Shown one piece after another: positions 12,510 to 24,829 of a stretch of DNA of 64,000 nt. The notes below the pieces were generated by a model that saw nothing but the letters and a program-made list of their open reading frames with translations, was not told where the DNA came from and searched no databases. Both the position numbers and the translations under genes were made by a program. Where the stretch lies: the NCBI GenBank assembly GCA_021904315.1, contig CM038919.1, positions 21,679,666 to 21,743,665 of the forward strand, given 5' to 3'. The DNA comes from Sphagnum magellanicum (Eukaryota > Streptophyta > Sphagnopsida > Sphagnales > Sphagnaceae). Position 1 is the stretch's first letter. Each line of letters starts with the position of its first letter.

Positions 12510-15500
12510 ATCCACAATGGTACTAAGGTAAACAGAGATTCAAAACAAATTGTATGATTTGTTTATGTACTAATTAAACTTGAAAAAAAACAAAGGCATT
12601 GATGTTTACCATGTCTGCCTAAGGTGGTTCTTAATAGTTGGACGTTTGACATCCTTTTGTAGTGGCAAGTTCTTGTGTATGTTCCATTCTATCGGGGTGT
12701 TCATATTCTCACATTCATTTTAATTTTTTTTTGAGACATGAGCATACGGAATATAGACAATTTTAGTTGACATTGCTTTGACCTCTGTGTTGTATGCCAA
12801 TGCTCCGCACTAAATTCGCATTTGAAAATTGGGATTTAGCAAGATTTTGGACCTCAATTAATTGAGATTTTTGTGTCCTTCCCATGTTTGAAGACCAATG
12901 TGATGTGTGCCTACACCAAAAGATTATTCACAATTTTCAATTAAAATATAAACCTTAATATGAGATCTAAAACTTCATTGATGGGTATGGCCACAAGTGT
13001 AAATATAAAAATGCAATATTCACAAGTCTATTTTAAACCACATTGTTTGTAATACACATTTCATTACACTCCTAAATTCAAAACCCTAAATAACCTTAAT
13101 GGTAGGTGCCCTTAACCTTAACAATTTTATAATATTTAGTTATTTATGAACTTCAAAGCTAATCAAATGAAAAAACTAATGAATGAAAGAATTAACCATA
13201 GATTTTAAATCTAATTAACCCCCCCCAAAAATTTCACAAAGCCCTAAATAATCTTAATGGCAAATGCCATAAACCCTAACATTTATTTAAACATATCTAA
13301 ATGTAAAGTAATTTTTTAAAATAATAGTTATTTATGCCTTACATTTAAAACTTGATCAACTTTTTTTACAAGTGGAAGATGATGCATGCTTATTACCTTT
13401 TGTATAGACTCTCCAAGTTGAGATTTTTTCTTTTCCCCTTCAAAACAAGAGATTAAATGAATGTGTTTTGTTCCATATATGTCTAATGTGAAGTAGCTTT
13501 TACATCCTTCAATTCTCGATTTTAAAAGGTGACCATAATCAAGTATGTGTACTATTGGTGGAGGAAAGATGTGCAAATGCAATCCTAAATGTTAAATTGC
13601 ATTTGTAGTTGAAAACAATAAACTTATTTCCAAGATGAATGTTGTAATAAACCAAATTGCAATACCAACATTCCTTCATTCAAATGAATACCATTCTCAT
13701 TCAAATAGTCCAAATGAATTGAATCCAATTGGATTTGATAAATAAATTCCAAAATTTAAGCTTTTCAAATCTTGGAACATTATGTTAAATTTTCACCTAC
13801 CTAAACAAGCTTTTAAAAGGTTGCAAAATATTCAACCTAACAACAGACCTTTAGATGTTTAAAATGCCATTCTCACCATATTCCTTACTCAAATCTAAAA
13901 TACATTAGCTCATTGGAAATCTAACTACAAGGTGCATAAGCATACCAAATTTCAGGTTTTTCACTTTGGTAAAAAACGAGATATGCCATAAAACTTGACA
14001 GGGTTGCACAATGTTTTTTCAAAATTAAAACCTTCAACTTCAAAATTACATCATTCTTCCTATTCAAAAGATTAATACTCCATTATTATCCTTCATATTC
14101 ATCATCTATTAATGTTCATCACTCCCCTTTGTCTTTAGGAAAATCAAGTGAATCAATTTTCCAAGGTTCAACCTTTAAGATCCCATCCAAAGAAAGAAAG
14201 TCAAATGACCAAAGTCCAAGCCTTTTAAAGAGAAGGAGGAAACAAGCAAGGAAAGGTTCTCAACTTGGTGGCCAATGGAATGTTTCAATGTTTGGTGGCC
14301 AATGGAATGTTCTAATGTTGGTGGCCTTGGGAAGAATCTAATGTTTGGTAGCCAAAGGAAGGACAAGGAAAAACATCCATTGAATTATTTTTTCCTTTCC
14401 ACCCAAAAAATTTCATCTTTTTCATTCACCGTCAACTCTAAGGTTTTTACTTAAATTTGATTTAGTTGTCCATTTACATGCATGTTGTCCACCTTACCGA
14501 TTTGCCCTACTTCCCTTACAATATAAAAATTGCATTGATTATCCCATTCAAACCATCCATCAATTATTTTCAAGGTTCACATCCTTTGTATTTAGTGCTG
14601 TGAAATTTTGAAACTAAACTATGGCGAATAACACCACCCCTTTAAAGGAACCTTAGGCCGCATAAGTAGGAGATGAACGCCCCAAATTATCCTTGGGTTT
14701 AACCATGACCCAACGGCCTTGTGAAGAAGAAGATGCATATAATCATGTTGTGCACTTTCACTTGGAGCTTGTTCCACCACATTTAGAACCCGAACATCCT
14801 CAGGCTTAGTACCATTGATTGGGCCCCCATGCTCATTCCTTGGTGATATTGCTTGAGGTCAAATCGGCTATCAATGATGACCCTAAAATATTTTATGAAG
14901 GCATATATGAAGGTGATGAAGGTGCAGTCTTGGCATGGTGTCAACCCTAGGTGTTGACCACTATCATTGGTTATATGGTCCAATTAATCAACTACCTTCC
15001 AATCATAGGATTAAACACCTTGTTTGAATCATTCAACACATGTTTGAATTCTTATCATTATGAACCTTCCTTGTAACATAGTTTTAAATTCAAGATGTAC
15101 TTATAGCTCCTTCCTGGGCTTCTCCATGAACTTAAACAAATATTTATATTTATTACAAAAAGCCATTTTACAATTGTCACCCTATCATTGCTTATCATTT
15201 TTGTTCCGTTGTCCAAAACTAATCCTAAATGTTTATAATGGTTGAAGATCATATTTGTTTGACATTGTTGAATAACCTATACTATCACACCCCTAAGAAT
15301 TTCAAGAAACTCCAATTATCCTTGCCTAACTTCTTTTGCATGGTGACATTCCCTAAACATTACAACATGTTCAACATTTTGTCAAATGTTATAGATTTTG
15401 CTATTTGATCTCAATCCCAACACCTCTTGAAACCTTACATGCCTAATCATGTAGTTGAAGTTCTAAAAAACTATGACCTTTAGGTTTTGCTAAAGAAAAA

Positions 15501-16040
15501 AACCAACCCCCATATTGATTTATCCAATGAACCTTCAACAACTTCCCCCTTATGATCATGCAGATGACTTATTGCCCATTCTAATTTCAAATCCTTGAAT
15601 ATCCATGATAACCTCAATAAATCCCCACAAGTTCAATGCAATTCAAAATTAATTGAGGTTATTGCACATGGATGTGTTGGTAGGGTTCATGTCTAATTGA
15701 ATGTTTTTCCCCCAAAATCCAATCTTGGGACCTTGGGTTCATTTGAATTAATGTAAAAAGATGAAAAAGTCATAATTATATGTTATATCCAAAACTTAAA
15801 TTTGTACATCCATATTACTTAAGTACATCAAATTGCTAAATCTATTGCATATTGTTTAATTAGATTAAGTTAAAGAAAAATAGGTATGTTGTGCATTAAA
15901 TAATCCAAAGTGGAGACAAAGTTAATAAATTGATATCACAAAGTTGATCATATTGCAATACTTCCATTCAAGGCTACTATTTATCAACATCAAGGGGTAG
16001 AATATGATCAAAATGATTTTTGGTTTGTTTGATGCAATAC
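12510..16040. other. Intergenic, weathered coding-like patches only
   Basis: 14620-15050 reads in broken plus frames (MANNTTPLKEP, stop, later KSAINDDPKIFYEGIYEGDE), which may be an old retroelement gag-like region, but no motif confirms it. The rest is AT-rich without structure that I can name. Confidence 0.3.
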
Positions 16041-16089
16041 TTTCATATTTTGTATATCATATTTAAGTAGATGTCGACATCATGCAAGT

Positions 16090-16290
16090 GGTAGGTGGGT
16101 AGGCTGGTGGGTAGGTAGGTAGGTAAATAAATAGGGGGATAAATAGGTGAGTGGGTAGGTAAATAAGCAAGTGTGTAGGTAGGTTCAAAGGTAGGTAAAT
16201 AGGTAGGTTCGTGGTTAGGCAAGTAGGTATGTACATAAATAATAAGCAAAGTAGGTCAATAATGTGGCTAGGTCAATAGGATAGCTAAGT
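16090..16290. repeat. GGTA/GTAG tetranucleotide-type minisatellite
   Basis: Runs of GTAGGTAGGTAGGTAAATA and variants. The reverse strand gives a Tyr/Leu/Pro-Thr-rich frame that is an artefact. Confidence 0.85.
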
Positions 16291-16510
16291 GAATAAGTTA
16301 ACAAAAAATATTTGTTGAAATATTTTGTTGAAAAATTAGTCTTTAGGGTAATTCAAAAAGATATACAAGGTTTGTTAGAAGTTAAAGGTTTTGCCATTAG
16401 GTATAAATTTAATCATGATGAAACAAAAGTTTTGTTAATAAAAATTTAGTCAAGAAGAAATAAAGATTTAGTCAAAAGATAAAGGTTTAGTCACAAATAA
16501 CACTTTCATA

Positions 16511-17039
16511 TGATGAATGATGTTCATTAATATGGATGTTCATCCATGATTCCTACTTAATTTGTAGATCATTTTTAATTAATTTGTAGTTCCCTTGTAA
16601 TTAACTCTTAATTACTTTTAATCCATCTTCAATTAACTTTTTGTCGATTTATAGTTAAGTCTTTGTTAATTCATAGTTCATTTGTAATCATGAAACTTAT
16701 TAAGAAGTTTCCTTGGTTGATGGGCACATGGAAACCTCCATGAAAGTTTCCTCAAAGTTAGGTCCCCGAGGGAGTATAAATAAAGGTAAGACCACTCATT
16801 ATTTTTAGTTTGTTCAACATTAATTTAAGGTATGATCTTGTTCCATAGCTTTGTTTTGTTTTTTTGTGCTTATGTTTTCTTACTTTATCTTAATAAAAAT
16901 TTGTTTATACCTTGGTCTTGCACACTTCATGTTATTGATTTTAATTTTTTGTGTTTTTATTTTGGTTCCTTTCTTTGGGAATTAAATTATACCTATTTTT
17001 GTTAATAATTCATCTTTGTAGTTTTCGTGCATGCGACAT
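16511..17039 (+). mobile_element. LTR-like segment with TATA box
   Basis: It contains TATAAATAAA at 16775-16784 behind a short GC-rich stretch (GGTCCCCGAGGGAG), then a T-rich leader, as in U3-R regions of plant LTRs. It interrupts the 35-base array. No matching second LTR or clear target duplication was found, so a solo LTR is only a suggestion. Confidence 0.3.
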
Positions 17040-17419
17040 GTTTAACTAAGAAAAGATTGAAAATTTGCCAACATGTAAAGGTTTAGCCATGAAGAGATGG
17101 GGTTTTGCCAAAAGTTATAAGTTTTGCCATGAAGAGTTGATTTTTTTTCCAATGGTAAAAGTTTAGACACGAAAACATAAAGGTTTTGTTAAGAGGTGAA
17201 AGTTTAACTATAAATAAATAAATGTTTTGCCAAAGTAAAAATATAAGTTTTACTAAGTGTCAAAGCTTTAACCAAGAAGATAAAAACGTTTTGACAACAT
17301 GTAAAGGTTTAACAATGAAAATATGGAAGTTTTTCCAAGAAAATTTTAAAAAATTCCAAGAAAAAAAAGTTTAGTTTAAAAGAAATATAGGTTTTGTTGA
17401 GAAACAAAAGATTTGTAAC

Positions 17420-18510
17420 CTAAAAATAGTGTTAGTTATTTCTGTGGATGAAAACTACAAACCCTAATTCAGACTGATGGTTTGATCGCTGGTAGTGCGG
17501 CACGGTGCTTTAACGGCGCCAAAAAAATTGTTTTTAATATGTTTTTATTTTTGGTGTGTTTTGTTGCTTTGTAGGTTATGACGAAAGGAGTTTAGTGAGT
17601 TAGCTACTAAAATGGAATGCAATTTCTGCAGCTCAATGAAAATGCTTCAAGAGCTTTGTGGATCAGATTTTTGGAAGGTAATTGGCAAAGGGATTTTGAG
17701 GAAGCAAGGAAATGAGATGAAGAAGAGGATATTTGATGCAGGCTGAGGAAATGAAGGCAAGTTCTGGGGTGATAAAACAGAAGCTAAGTGATTAAACTTT
17801 CTGGTAGGACTAAAAGAGGTGGTCAAATTTTAATTTTGGGGGTGTTGTAAATAGATAGAAATGGAACTTGATCAGAAGGATTGGATCGGAAGAATCCTAA
17901 CAAGAAAACTTCCGCTGTGCCAAAAATGTCAGGAAAAGGTCCAAAGTTGTTACATGTGTTTCTGTAAGGACCAGACAAGGGAGAGGATGAGTGTGTCTAG
18001 AATTTCTGGAGTGGTTGTGTGGCAACTCATGTGTGATGTTTCTGGGGATTTTGAACTGGGAATGGAATGTGTTTTGTCTTGAGAAGAGTACTTGTTTTTT
18101 GTGGGAGCTCCGAAGGTTTTTAAGACTAAGGGGATGCTAGGAAGTAATGATGATTGTACTGGTTGACTCTGCCCTGAATTTCTGTCCAATCTCTGAGACT
18201 GAACCATGTTGAAGTAGTAGAGTTAATATATGTGGGGATTCTGTTGTTCGGTATGAGTTGTCAGCCACATAAAACAACTTGTTGACTCCTAGAGAGGAAA
18301 TCAAGATGAGTGCCTGATCCTTTGTGGTCCATAGAATTAAGACCATGGAACTTAAATGTCTATTAGGATTTTGAAGAAGAAGAACATTTGAATCATAATT
18401 GTCACACTTCAGTAAAAGCTTCAGAAACATACTTTAACCCATGTATGTCGAGCAATGGGAATTTGCATACTATAGAGAGTATTCCCCCTGTTTTTGGGTG
18501 ACAGCTTCAT
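17420..18510. mobile_element. ~1.1 kb segment interrupting the 35-base array; possible retroelement piece
   Basis: Composition is richer in G than the flanks. At about 17504-17522 it has TTTAACGGCGCCAAA; the reverse complement, TGGCGCCGTT, matches the first ten bases of the primer-binding site complementary to plant tRNA-Asp used by some LTR elements. That would suit a minus-strand element. No coding domain was recognised and its ends are not defined. Confidence 0.35.
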
Positions 18511-18909
18511 CATGAAAAAATAAACGTTTTGCCAAGAAATAGAGGTTTAATGAAAAAAAGATAGAAAATTTGCCAAAGTGTAGAGGTTTAACCATGAAAA
18601 GATGGAGGTTTTGCTAAGAGGTAAAATATTATTCAAGAAGAATTAGAAGTTGTGCCAAGAGATAAAGGGTAAGTAGGTAGGGGGTTGATAAGTAAGGCCA
18701 AGATATAAGTTAATATTGTAGCTAGGGAATTAAAATACCTAGATTAAAGGGTAGTATGTATAGGGTTGGGAAAAAAACACCCAAAAACAAAAGGGTCAGA
18801 GGTCAATAACCAAAAAAGGTTGATTATGGTACAACATTGGTTAACATAGGGTTAGGGACTAGATGAAAAAATGTAGCCCATCCTATGGATAGAATGGCCA
18901 ATTGGTGCA

Positions 18910-19910
18910 TTGGTGAGCATTGGTTCATTTTGGCCAATAGATGAAGAGAAACCAGAAAAGGTTTTGTTACAATCTCAACAAGTGGTACCCCTAGAGAAGT
19001 TGGATATGACTATGGTATTCAAAATTGGTATTGATTACCACTCAACCCACACTATCATTATAAGTTTTCTTAGTACTAAGATTCCAAAGTCTCATGTAGT
19101 AAATTGGATCTCTTTCATTAATGCACAAGTGCTTGCGAAAAGGGTCCAATACCTCATGGATGTTGGAAAAAACTTTTTACATCTTTACTTGGTGTTTATT
19201 TATTGCAAAATTTTGTTAAAATTTGGCCTAAAAACTATGATTTCAACCTATACAAAGGAGTTTCCATGGAAAAAATGGCTCAAATTTGTCAAATTTTGAA
19301 AGAAAAAGCTTTCAAATCATTAAATTTATATGACAAGTTCCAATAGATAACCAAGAATAATATAAAAGGATTATATATTTTCTATTTCATATTTAATCTG
19401 TAGCCAAATTTGGCCAAATCATCTTATGGATGATCGCCACTTTAGCTACATCACAAAATTGAAAAAAAAACCTTGATCTTACTATATACACCAAATTTAG
19501 ATACTTGGAAATGTTTGTTAATGTTTACACCGCACAAAACCCCCAAGGAGACTACCATTTATCAAACTTGGACTGTAACTTTCAACCCATATTGCCTTGC
19601 TGGATGAAGTTGCTAATGTGGATCTCCCTATGCATGCTCCCATTAAAGTACAAACCACTACACATCATGGTGGCAACCCAAGTAGGCACCATGCTAGGTT
19701 TTGATATCTTTAACAAATGAAAATGAGATCAACATTTTTACATTGTTATGGATATGAACCAAAGGTGGGTGGAATAGGTAGAAATTCCAAAATTTGATGG
19801 CTTGAATGTAAAGGTTAATGTTTACTATGAACAATTTCTCATACGTTGTTGAGTTTGTGCAAACATGAAATACTTGGTCCATGAATGTCAAGTCCTAGGA
19901 GGTTGACAAT
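18910..19910 (+). pseudogene. DUF4283 / zinc-knuckle ORF1 remnant (LINE-like)
   Basis: Plus-strand pieces: KIPKSHVVNWISFINAQVL, then LMDVGKNFLHLYLVF (19090-19200); then WISLCMLPLKYKPLHIMV (19617-19675); then FDGLNVKVNVYYEQFLIRC, a stop, VCANMKYLVHEC (19795-19890). The order fits plant DUF4283 proteins, which end in YE-x-LP-x-C-x2-C-x-GH-C. A dispersed repeat (19330-19480) sits between the first two pieces. Decayed, with stops and shifts. Confidence 0.5.
19330..19480. repeat. Dispersed repeat copy (TAGCCAAATTTGGCC type)
   Basis: It shares an ordered block with 21742-21900: GTTCCAATAG, then TAGCCAAATTTGG, then GGATGATCGCC or GGATTGGTCGC, then ACAAAATTGAAAAAAAAACC. It lies inside the decayed DUF4283 reading region, so it probably inserted there. 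Confidence 0.6.
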
Positions 19911-21539
19911 CAACACTATTCCCAATGATCAACATTGATGGCACGAACATTGTGGACAGACAAGGTTGAATCCTTTCTCCTCAAAACCATGGACCAAACA
20001 ATCAAGGAAAGATATGTCTACACCAAGGACAACGTGCACATAGAACAAAAGAACTCAACCCATTCCTAGGAGGCCATTTAGACCCTCAAGTTTTCAAGAA
20101 CCTACAAGCCATCACAACACATAAGGGGTTTTTGAAGGGAATAATGGATTAACCTATTCACAACCTAGGGAATGAATAGCAAACATGGCCAATCAAAGAG
20201 ATCCCCCGTAATCATCACATCATGTTTATGCATTAATAGAAAAATCTCATATTTGCATTATATTTTCAACTCCTTTTCAACTACAATTATAATTCTATAG
20301 TTACAAAATGCTTTTTGCAACTATATACCAAATAAATTGACAAGTACAAGTTGAAAACAACATTGAAGTTGAAAATGATAATCATGTGTCAACATCAAAA
20401 CAATAACCATTTTAATTACAAACGACACCTACCATTATAATTTAAAATTATTTTCAACTATAACCCATTGATGAATGAACTTCATCCATTGACATTGCAT
20501 GAGGTCATTAAATTTCAAATTACAAGTTCAAATGTGATACAACTAAACCAATCAAACAATTCATCCATTAATTTAATGACACATGGCACATCCACATCCA
20601 TTCATCACATGTCACTTTAGTTAGGCCTAGAATTGGGTAAATTAAGCCAAATGTTATCTAGCCTTAGGAATCCACCATCCTACAATGGTGGAATGAGGAT
20701 GATGGAACTACAATAATGCATTTTGAACAAAAATTTGTCAATATGATATGAGCATGATTTGAGCCTAGTCCTATGGAGTATTTGGATAATGAAAAATGAT
20801 GTGACTTTTAGTAATAAATTGAGTTCCAATTTTAAAATAGATCAATTGATTCTTGAAAGTTTTATAACATGTGGGAGAATAGAATAATAAAAGACGCTTA
20901 CGAACATAACAAAAACACCAACTACTGAATGTGAATACTTGAAGCTTTTTGACAAGCTTTGGGCAACACATTTCACCCTTTGCCTAGGGATGGCAACCAA
21001 GTGTGGTGGCAGCTACCAATTACCTAATATCATTAATATTACTATGTGACTTGGTTTGTGCTTTGGTTCATTGATAGGGGTGGGTCTTTCCCTTGGTTTT
21101 ATGGTGTACCCTTTGTAATGGACTTGTCTTCTATGTCAAAAGAAAAAACTCTTTTATAAATTATTTTCAGCAAACAATTTAGGTCTTGACAGTAGGTTGC
21201 TAGAAACACACTATTTCTAAGAGGATTTTAATTTATAACAACCTGTATAGAATGTTGTTATTGTTTTCCTCAAAATAAACCTAAACCTTAAAACCTACAT
21301 GGGTGGTACCTATATTAAGCAACTGCCAAGGTCATACTTGATAACCAACCCTTATGCATAATAGATAGGTAACGCCAATTTTTTTTGGGGTTAATTGGTA
21401 ACCCAAGGTTTTACTTTGACAAGGAAATTGATAATAGCTGCATCTTAAAAATTTAAATTCTTTTGTTATTGATACCTTGTGTGCAACGATTTTTTTTTCA
21501 ATTTTTTAATGTTGCACAATTGCCTAGCATTAAGTGGCA

Positions 21540-22030
21540 ATACTTTTTTAGAACTCATCTCAATGTTTTGAAAAAATATTTAGAAAATGCTAGCAAACTA
21601 AAATTAGAGTCCAAATCAATGTTATTTTTAGGAGAGTTTTGGCACTTGGTGACAAAAAAAAGTTGCTCAAAAGGTTTTTTGGGAAAAAATTGACAAAAGT
21701 TGCCATATGTTGAGGGAAAAAAAGGTTAGAAGTCTAGTTTAGACAATGAGTTCCAATAGGTCACTAAAACTAGGCACGATTCCACAGTATTTTTATTGTT
21801 CTCTCTGACCTCTAGCCAAATTTGGTTCATTCTTGTTGCGGATTGGTCGCTAGTCCACCTACTTGACAAAATTGAAAAAAAAAACCTTGGTTTAAATGTG
21901 ATGCAAAATGTTCAAAAATATTTTCTTTGACATTTGGTCATGTTTGTCAAAATAAAGAATATTGTGACAGAACATTCCTTTTTAAAATTTATTTTTCTCA
22001 TTTAGTGAAAATTCACACCCAAAAAACGCT
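21540..22030. repeat. Dispersed repeat copy, longer form
   Basis: 21742-21900 aligns by eye with 19330-19480. 21960-22015 (GTGACAGAACATTCC then TTCTCATTTAGTG) resembles 59805-59850 (TTTGACAGAATATTCCC then TTCACATTCTGG). So this copy links the two halves of the family seen at 19.4 kb and 59.7 kb. Confidence 0.55.
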
Positions 22031-23025
22031 GCTTGTGCGGTGCAAAAGGAAAAAAAAACCTGCATTGCCAGTTCTGGACAAAAAGTAATAACTGAGCAAT
22101 ACTCGCAGAAACTAGAAATCCCAAAGTGTTTTGGGTTGCTTCTAAACATTGTAAACTCTAGAGTCCTTAGCCTAAATCAGTGTTGAAGTCCAAATTTAAC
22201 ATTTCCCAGGTTAAAACCAACCCCTCAGACCTCACTCAAGATCATGAAGGTACCAGTTTAGTTCTGTATTTCCTTGTGCCAAGTGAGGAGTTGAATGATG
22301 TGCAAGGATGGCCAGCTTGAGAGGCCATCTTCTATTGATGTAAAGCACTTGCAGAAATGTTTTTGTGTACATGGAGGGCCTGTTATCAAGCAGAATCTGT
22401 CCACTACTAATGATGGGACATTTCCAAAAAACAAAATGCACTCTTCAGCAAGCATTTCACCTTTCAAAACACTCTGCCTCTTTTTCTGTTCTTTTCTTGT
22501 GATATCTGTTGAATTCATAGGAAAAGAATGAATAACAAATTCTGCTATGCTTTACAGAGGCCAGGGCATTTCCCAAAATGAATGCCTCTGGGCTTGGCTT
22601 CAGCCAGGTGTTTATTTTGGGAGTGCGCCACCCCCCCCTCCTCAGGCATTACCCTAGACTTCTCAATGTGGCCTCTGAACTCTGAATCCCAAATACAAGA
22701 CAAAAGATTGAAAAAATTATCACAAGATAGAGTGTTTTGACACTCAGGTGGCCCTAACCCACCTTTGAAAATGTTTTGGTTCCTTTTCCTTCATCTTGCA
22801 GGCGTTTCTCCTGTTTATTGTCTGTTCTTGCCTGTCTGTATATTATTAGATATAGTTGGACCTTCAGCGATCTTCTTCGGTGTGCTTGTTCTTGTTCTCT
22901 CCATACACTTTGCTGGAAGAGAACGACTCTCTTGAAGTTGCTCCTGTCCTTTAGTGGCTGCATCTTTCTTTCTTTCTTTTAATTTAACGTCAATACCCGG
23001 ACCAGAGAGATCCATTTGACGACAA

Positions 23026-23520
23026 TTACATAGTTGACTTGAGCAAAACACTCCTGTTGTCTAGGCAAGAAACTAAGTACAAAGCTATCGCTTTCTGATT
23101 AGCCGAATGCATCAATTCAGGAAGTAAGTTGTACGGTGTCAATTGTTTCCCTAACTGTTGACTAAACTTGCAACGAATGTCATGGTGAGCTGGGCACACT
23201 AACAACAAGTGGTCTTCATCCTCAACAGCTCCTAGGGAACATAGACGACAAATCCTATCTCTCCTCGGGACACTCTCAGGCTTTGCATGCCTGCCACACT
23301 CTACCTCCAAACGATGGTTTGAACATCTGAACCTTGACAAAGATTGCCTGAGCTGAACATTTGTGATCACTTGCAAATACCTCTGATGTGCATATGAGTA
23401 TCCAGATTCTGTTGTACAGCTTGTGTTCATCAGCTGGTATGTACGTAATCTGCTACTTTTGGTTCTGGCCTGTTCACCATAAGTGGATTCTAGGTAAGAA
23501 GCCTGTGCATCTGACCACAC
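23026..23520 (-). CDS. LINE-type reverse transcriptase C-terminal region (zinc-binding), open fragment
   Basis: An uninterrupted 164-aa minus-strand frame. It contains the pattern seen at the C-terminus of non-LTR retrotransposon polymerases: LSRFRCSNHRLEVECGR, then RICRLC, then EDEDHLLLVCPAHHDIR. So there is a C-x2-C followed by H and C, a probable zinc knuckle after the thumb region. I found no reverse transcriptase catalytic core (YxDD) nearby, so this is a fragment or a captured exon. A second minus frame (23051-22815, LCNCRQMDLSGPG at its start) overlaps its end in another frame. The codons are intact, which suggests recent origin or selection. It could be part of a host gene; the starting GTG is not a real start codon. 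Confidence 0.6.
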   Translation of the reverse strand: MWSDAQASYLESTYGEQARTKSSRLRTYQLMNTSCTTESGYSYAHQRYLQVITNVQLRQSLSRFRCSNHRLEVECGRHAKPESVPRRDRICRLCSLGAVEDEDHLLLVCPAHHDIRCKFSQQLGKQLTPYNLLPELMHSANQKAIALYLVSCLDNRSVLLKSTM

Positions 23521-23614
23521 TATTCGAATGTGTTTTGTACCCCAATAAAAAGGGGTGAGGAAAGTAGACAGAGAGGCTCAGGAGGGATTTTGAGAAGAGG
23601 AATTGAAGAATCAC

Positions 23615-23740
23615 GAACTCTGAAATATCTCTGCTATTTTCAGCCACCACTTCCATAAGGTATTCTCTCCCACTAATCAACACCTGTCCATCTGAATACC
23701 GCTCACTCTTTGTGTCCTGGCACAGCCATGGTGGCCCTTT
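23615..23740 (-). CDS. Possible isolated exon, unrecognised
   Basis: The minus strand reads open from a PWLCQDTKSERYSDG stretch through LISGREYLMEVVAENSRD to EF at 23615, where GTGATT could be a donor. Composition is coding-like and unlike the surrounding AT-rich DNA. It lies directly upstream (minus sense) of the LINE-type fragment, but the only obvious acceptor, near 23520, does not join in the right phase. I do not recognise the family. Confidence 0.3.
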
Positions 23741-23766
23741 TTTTCACAACCATTGCTCCAGTTATT

Positions 23767-24609
23767 AAAGTTATCCATAAAGTCACCAAAACTCAGGGTT
23801 CTCACCCTGTGTTTGGCAAAAACTCAGGGCGTAGTAAAAAACACTGGGTGAGAAAGAACATGAAACTTGGAAATGCATCGATTTCGGTGCTTTTTCAACT
23901 TTCACTCGTCTTTTTTTGGTTTCTCTACCGTGCACGATGACAGTAGTAGCTATAGTAAATAGACACCTAAGTAAATAGGTATCCAAAGTGCCTTGGGTGA
24001 TGATCCTCAAATGAGGCATAAAAAAACCCTTCCCCAACCCTTCTAATATCACCTGGCCCTTCCAATCTGTGTTTTTATTTTGTATGTAATCACATTCTTT
24101 GCCATCTATAGGAGGATTTCACCAAGTTTGGGTATAGGACAGAGAGAATTTTATTTTATTTTGTCAAAATTGTGTTGAAGAAAGAGATAGTTGAAATGTG
24201 AGGAACTCACTCTTTTCCCTCTATTTTTTTGCTAAAATTATCGAAAATTTTCATAAAAAAACCCTTTGAGAGGGTCAAAAGGTTAATCATGGTGTTGCCA
24301 CTGGGTGAAATTTCTGCAGTAAAAAATGTTGCTTCCAATCAAACCCCCCAAATAGTCCCAATGTTTTTTGAAAAAAGTCCCTGCCCACCCCACCCCTATG
24401 AGTCCATAAAATAACCCTGCCACCCACACACCTCCACCTCCTTCCATGCTCAATTAATTGACTGTCTGTAGTCAAATCCTGACTCACCCTGTGTTTTCCA
24501 AAAATTCTCTAACTCAAGGTCACTTTACGAATGCGCCGAACTCAGGGTGAAAAATGAAATACAGTGCCAAACACAGTGCTAGACTCATGGTGACTTTACG
24601 GATATCTTT
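23767..24609. mobile_element. Non-autonomous DNA element with ~22-base and longer inverted ends
   Basis: The left end AAAGTTATCCATAAAGTCAC and the reverse complement of the right end, AAAGATATCCGTAAAGTCAC, differ at two positions. Both arms continue with ACTCAGGGT / CACTGTGTTTGGCA-type sub-terminal repeats for about 110-130 bases. The flanks read ATT on both sides, a possible 3-base target duplication. No transposase is inside. The 843-base size and sub-terminal repeats suit a MITE or foldback element; the superfamily is not assigned. Confidence 0.6.
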
Positions 24610-24829
24610 ATTGAGACGGTGAAACTAATGAACTTCTTGGAAGAAAGCAAGTTTGATATGCTTCTCCCTACTGGAGGGGTTCGGGAACTTGATGTTCCCA
24701 TTGAAGGTGGTTCATTTGTCTTCTTGGACATAGGTCCTTCAATTTTTGTTCCTTGTTTTTCCCTTATTTGGGTGCTTTGGTCAATTTATGGTTGGCAGGG
24801 TTTCATCAACCAAGTCCTGTTTTAGTTTG

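Larger units (their letters stand above)
16310..18670. repeat. Interrupted ~35-base tandem family (AAAGGTTTAGCC / GGTTTTGCCAAGA)
   Basis: Blocks at 16310-16510, 17040-17410 and 18515-18670 share the alternating words AAAGGTTTAGCCATGAAGAG and GGTTTTGCCAAGAG. They are separated by 16511-17039 and 17420-18510, which have different composition, so the array was probably split by insertions. Confidence 0.65.

Noticed and set aside
16043-16249. Tyr/Leu/Pro/Thr repeat peptide
   Set aside because: Direct product of the GGTA microsatellite.
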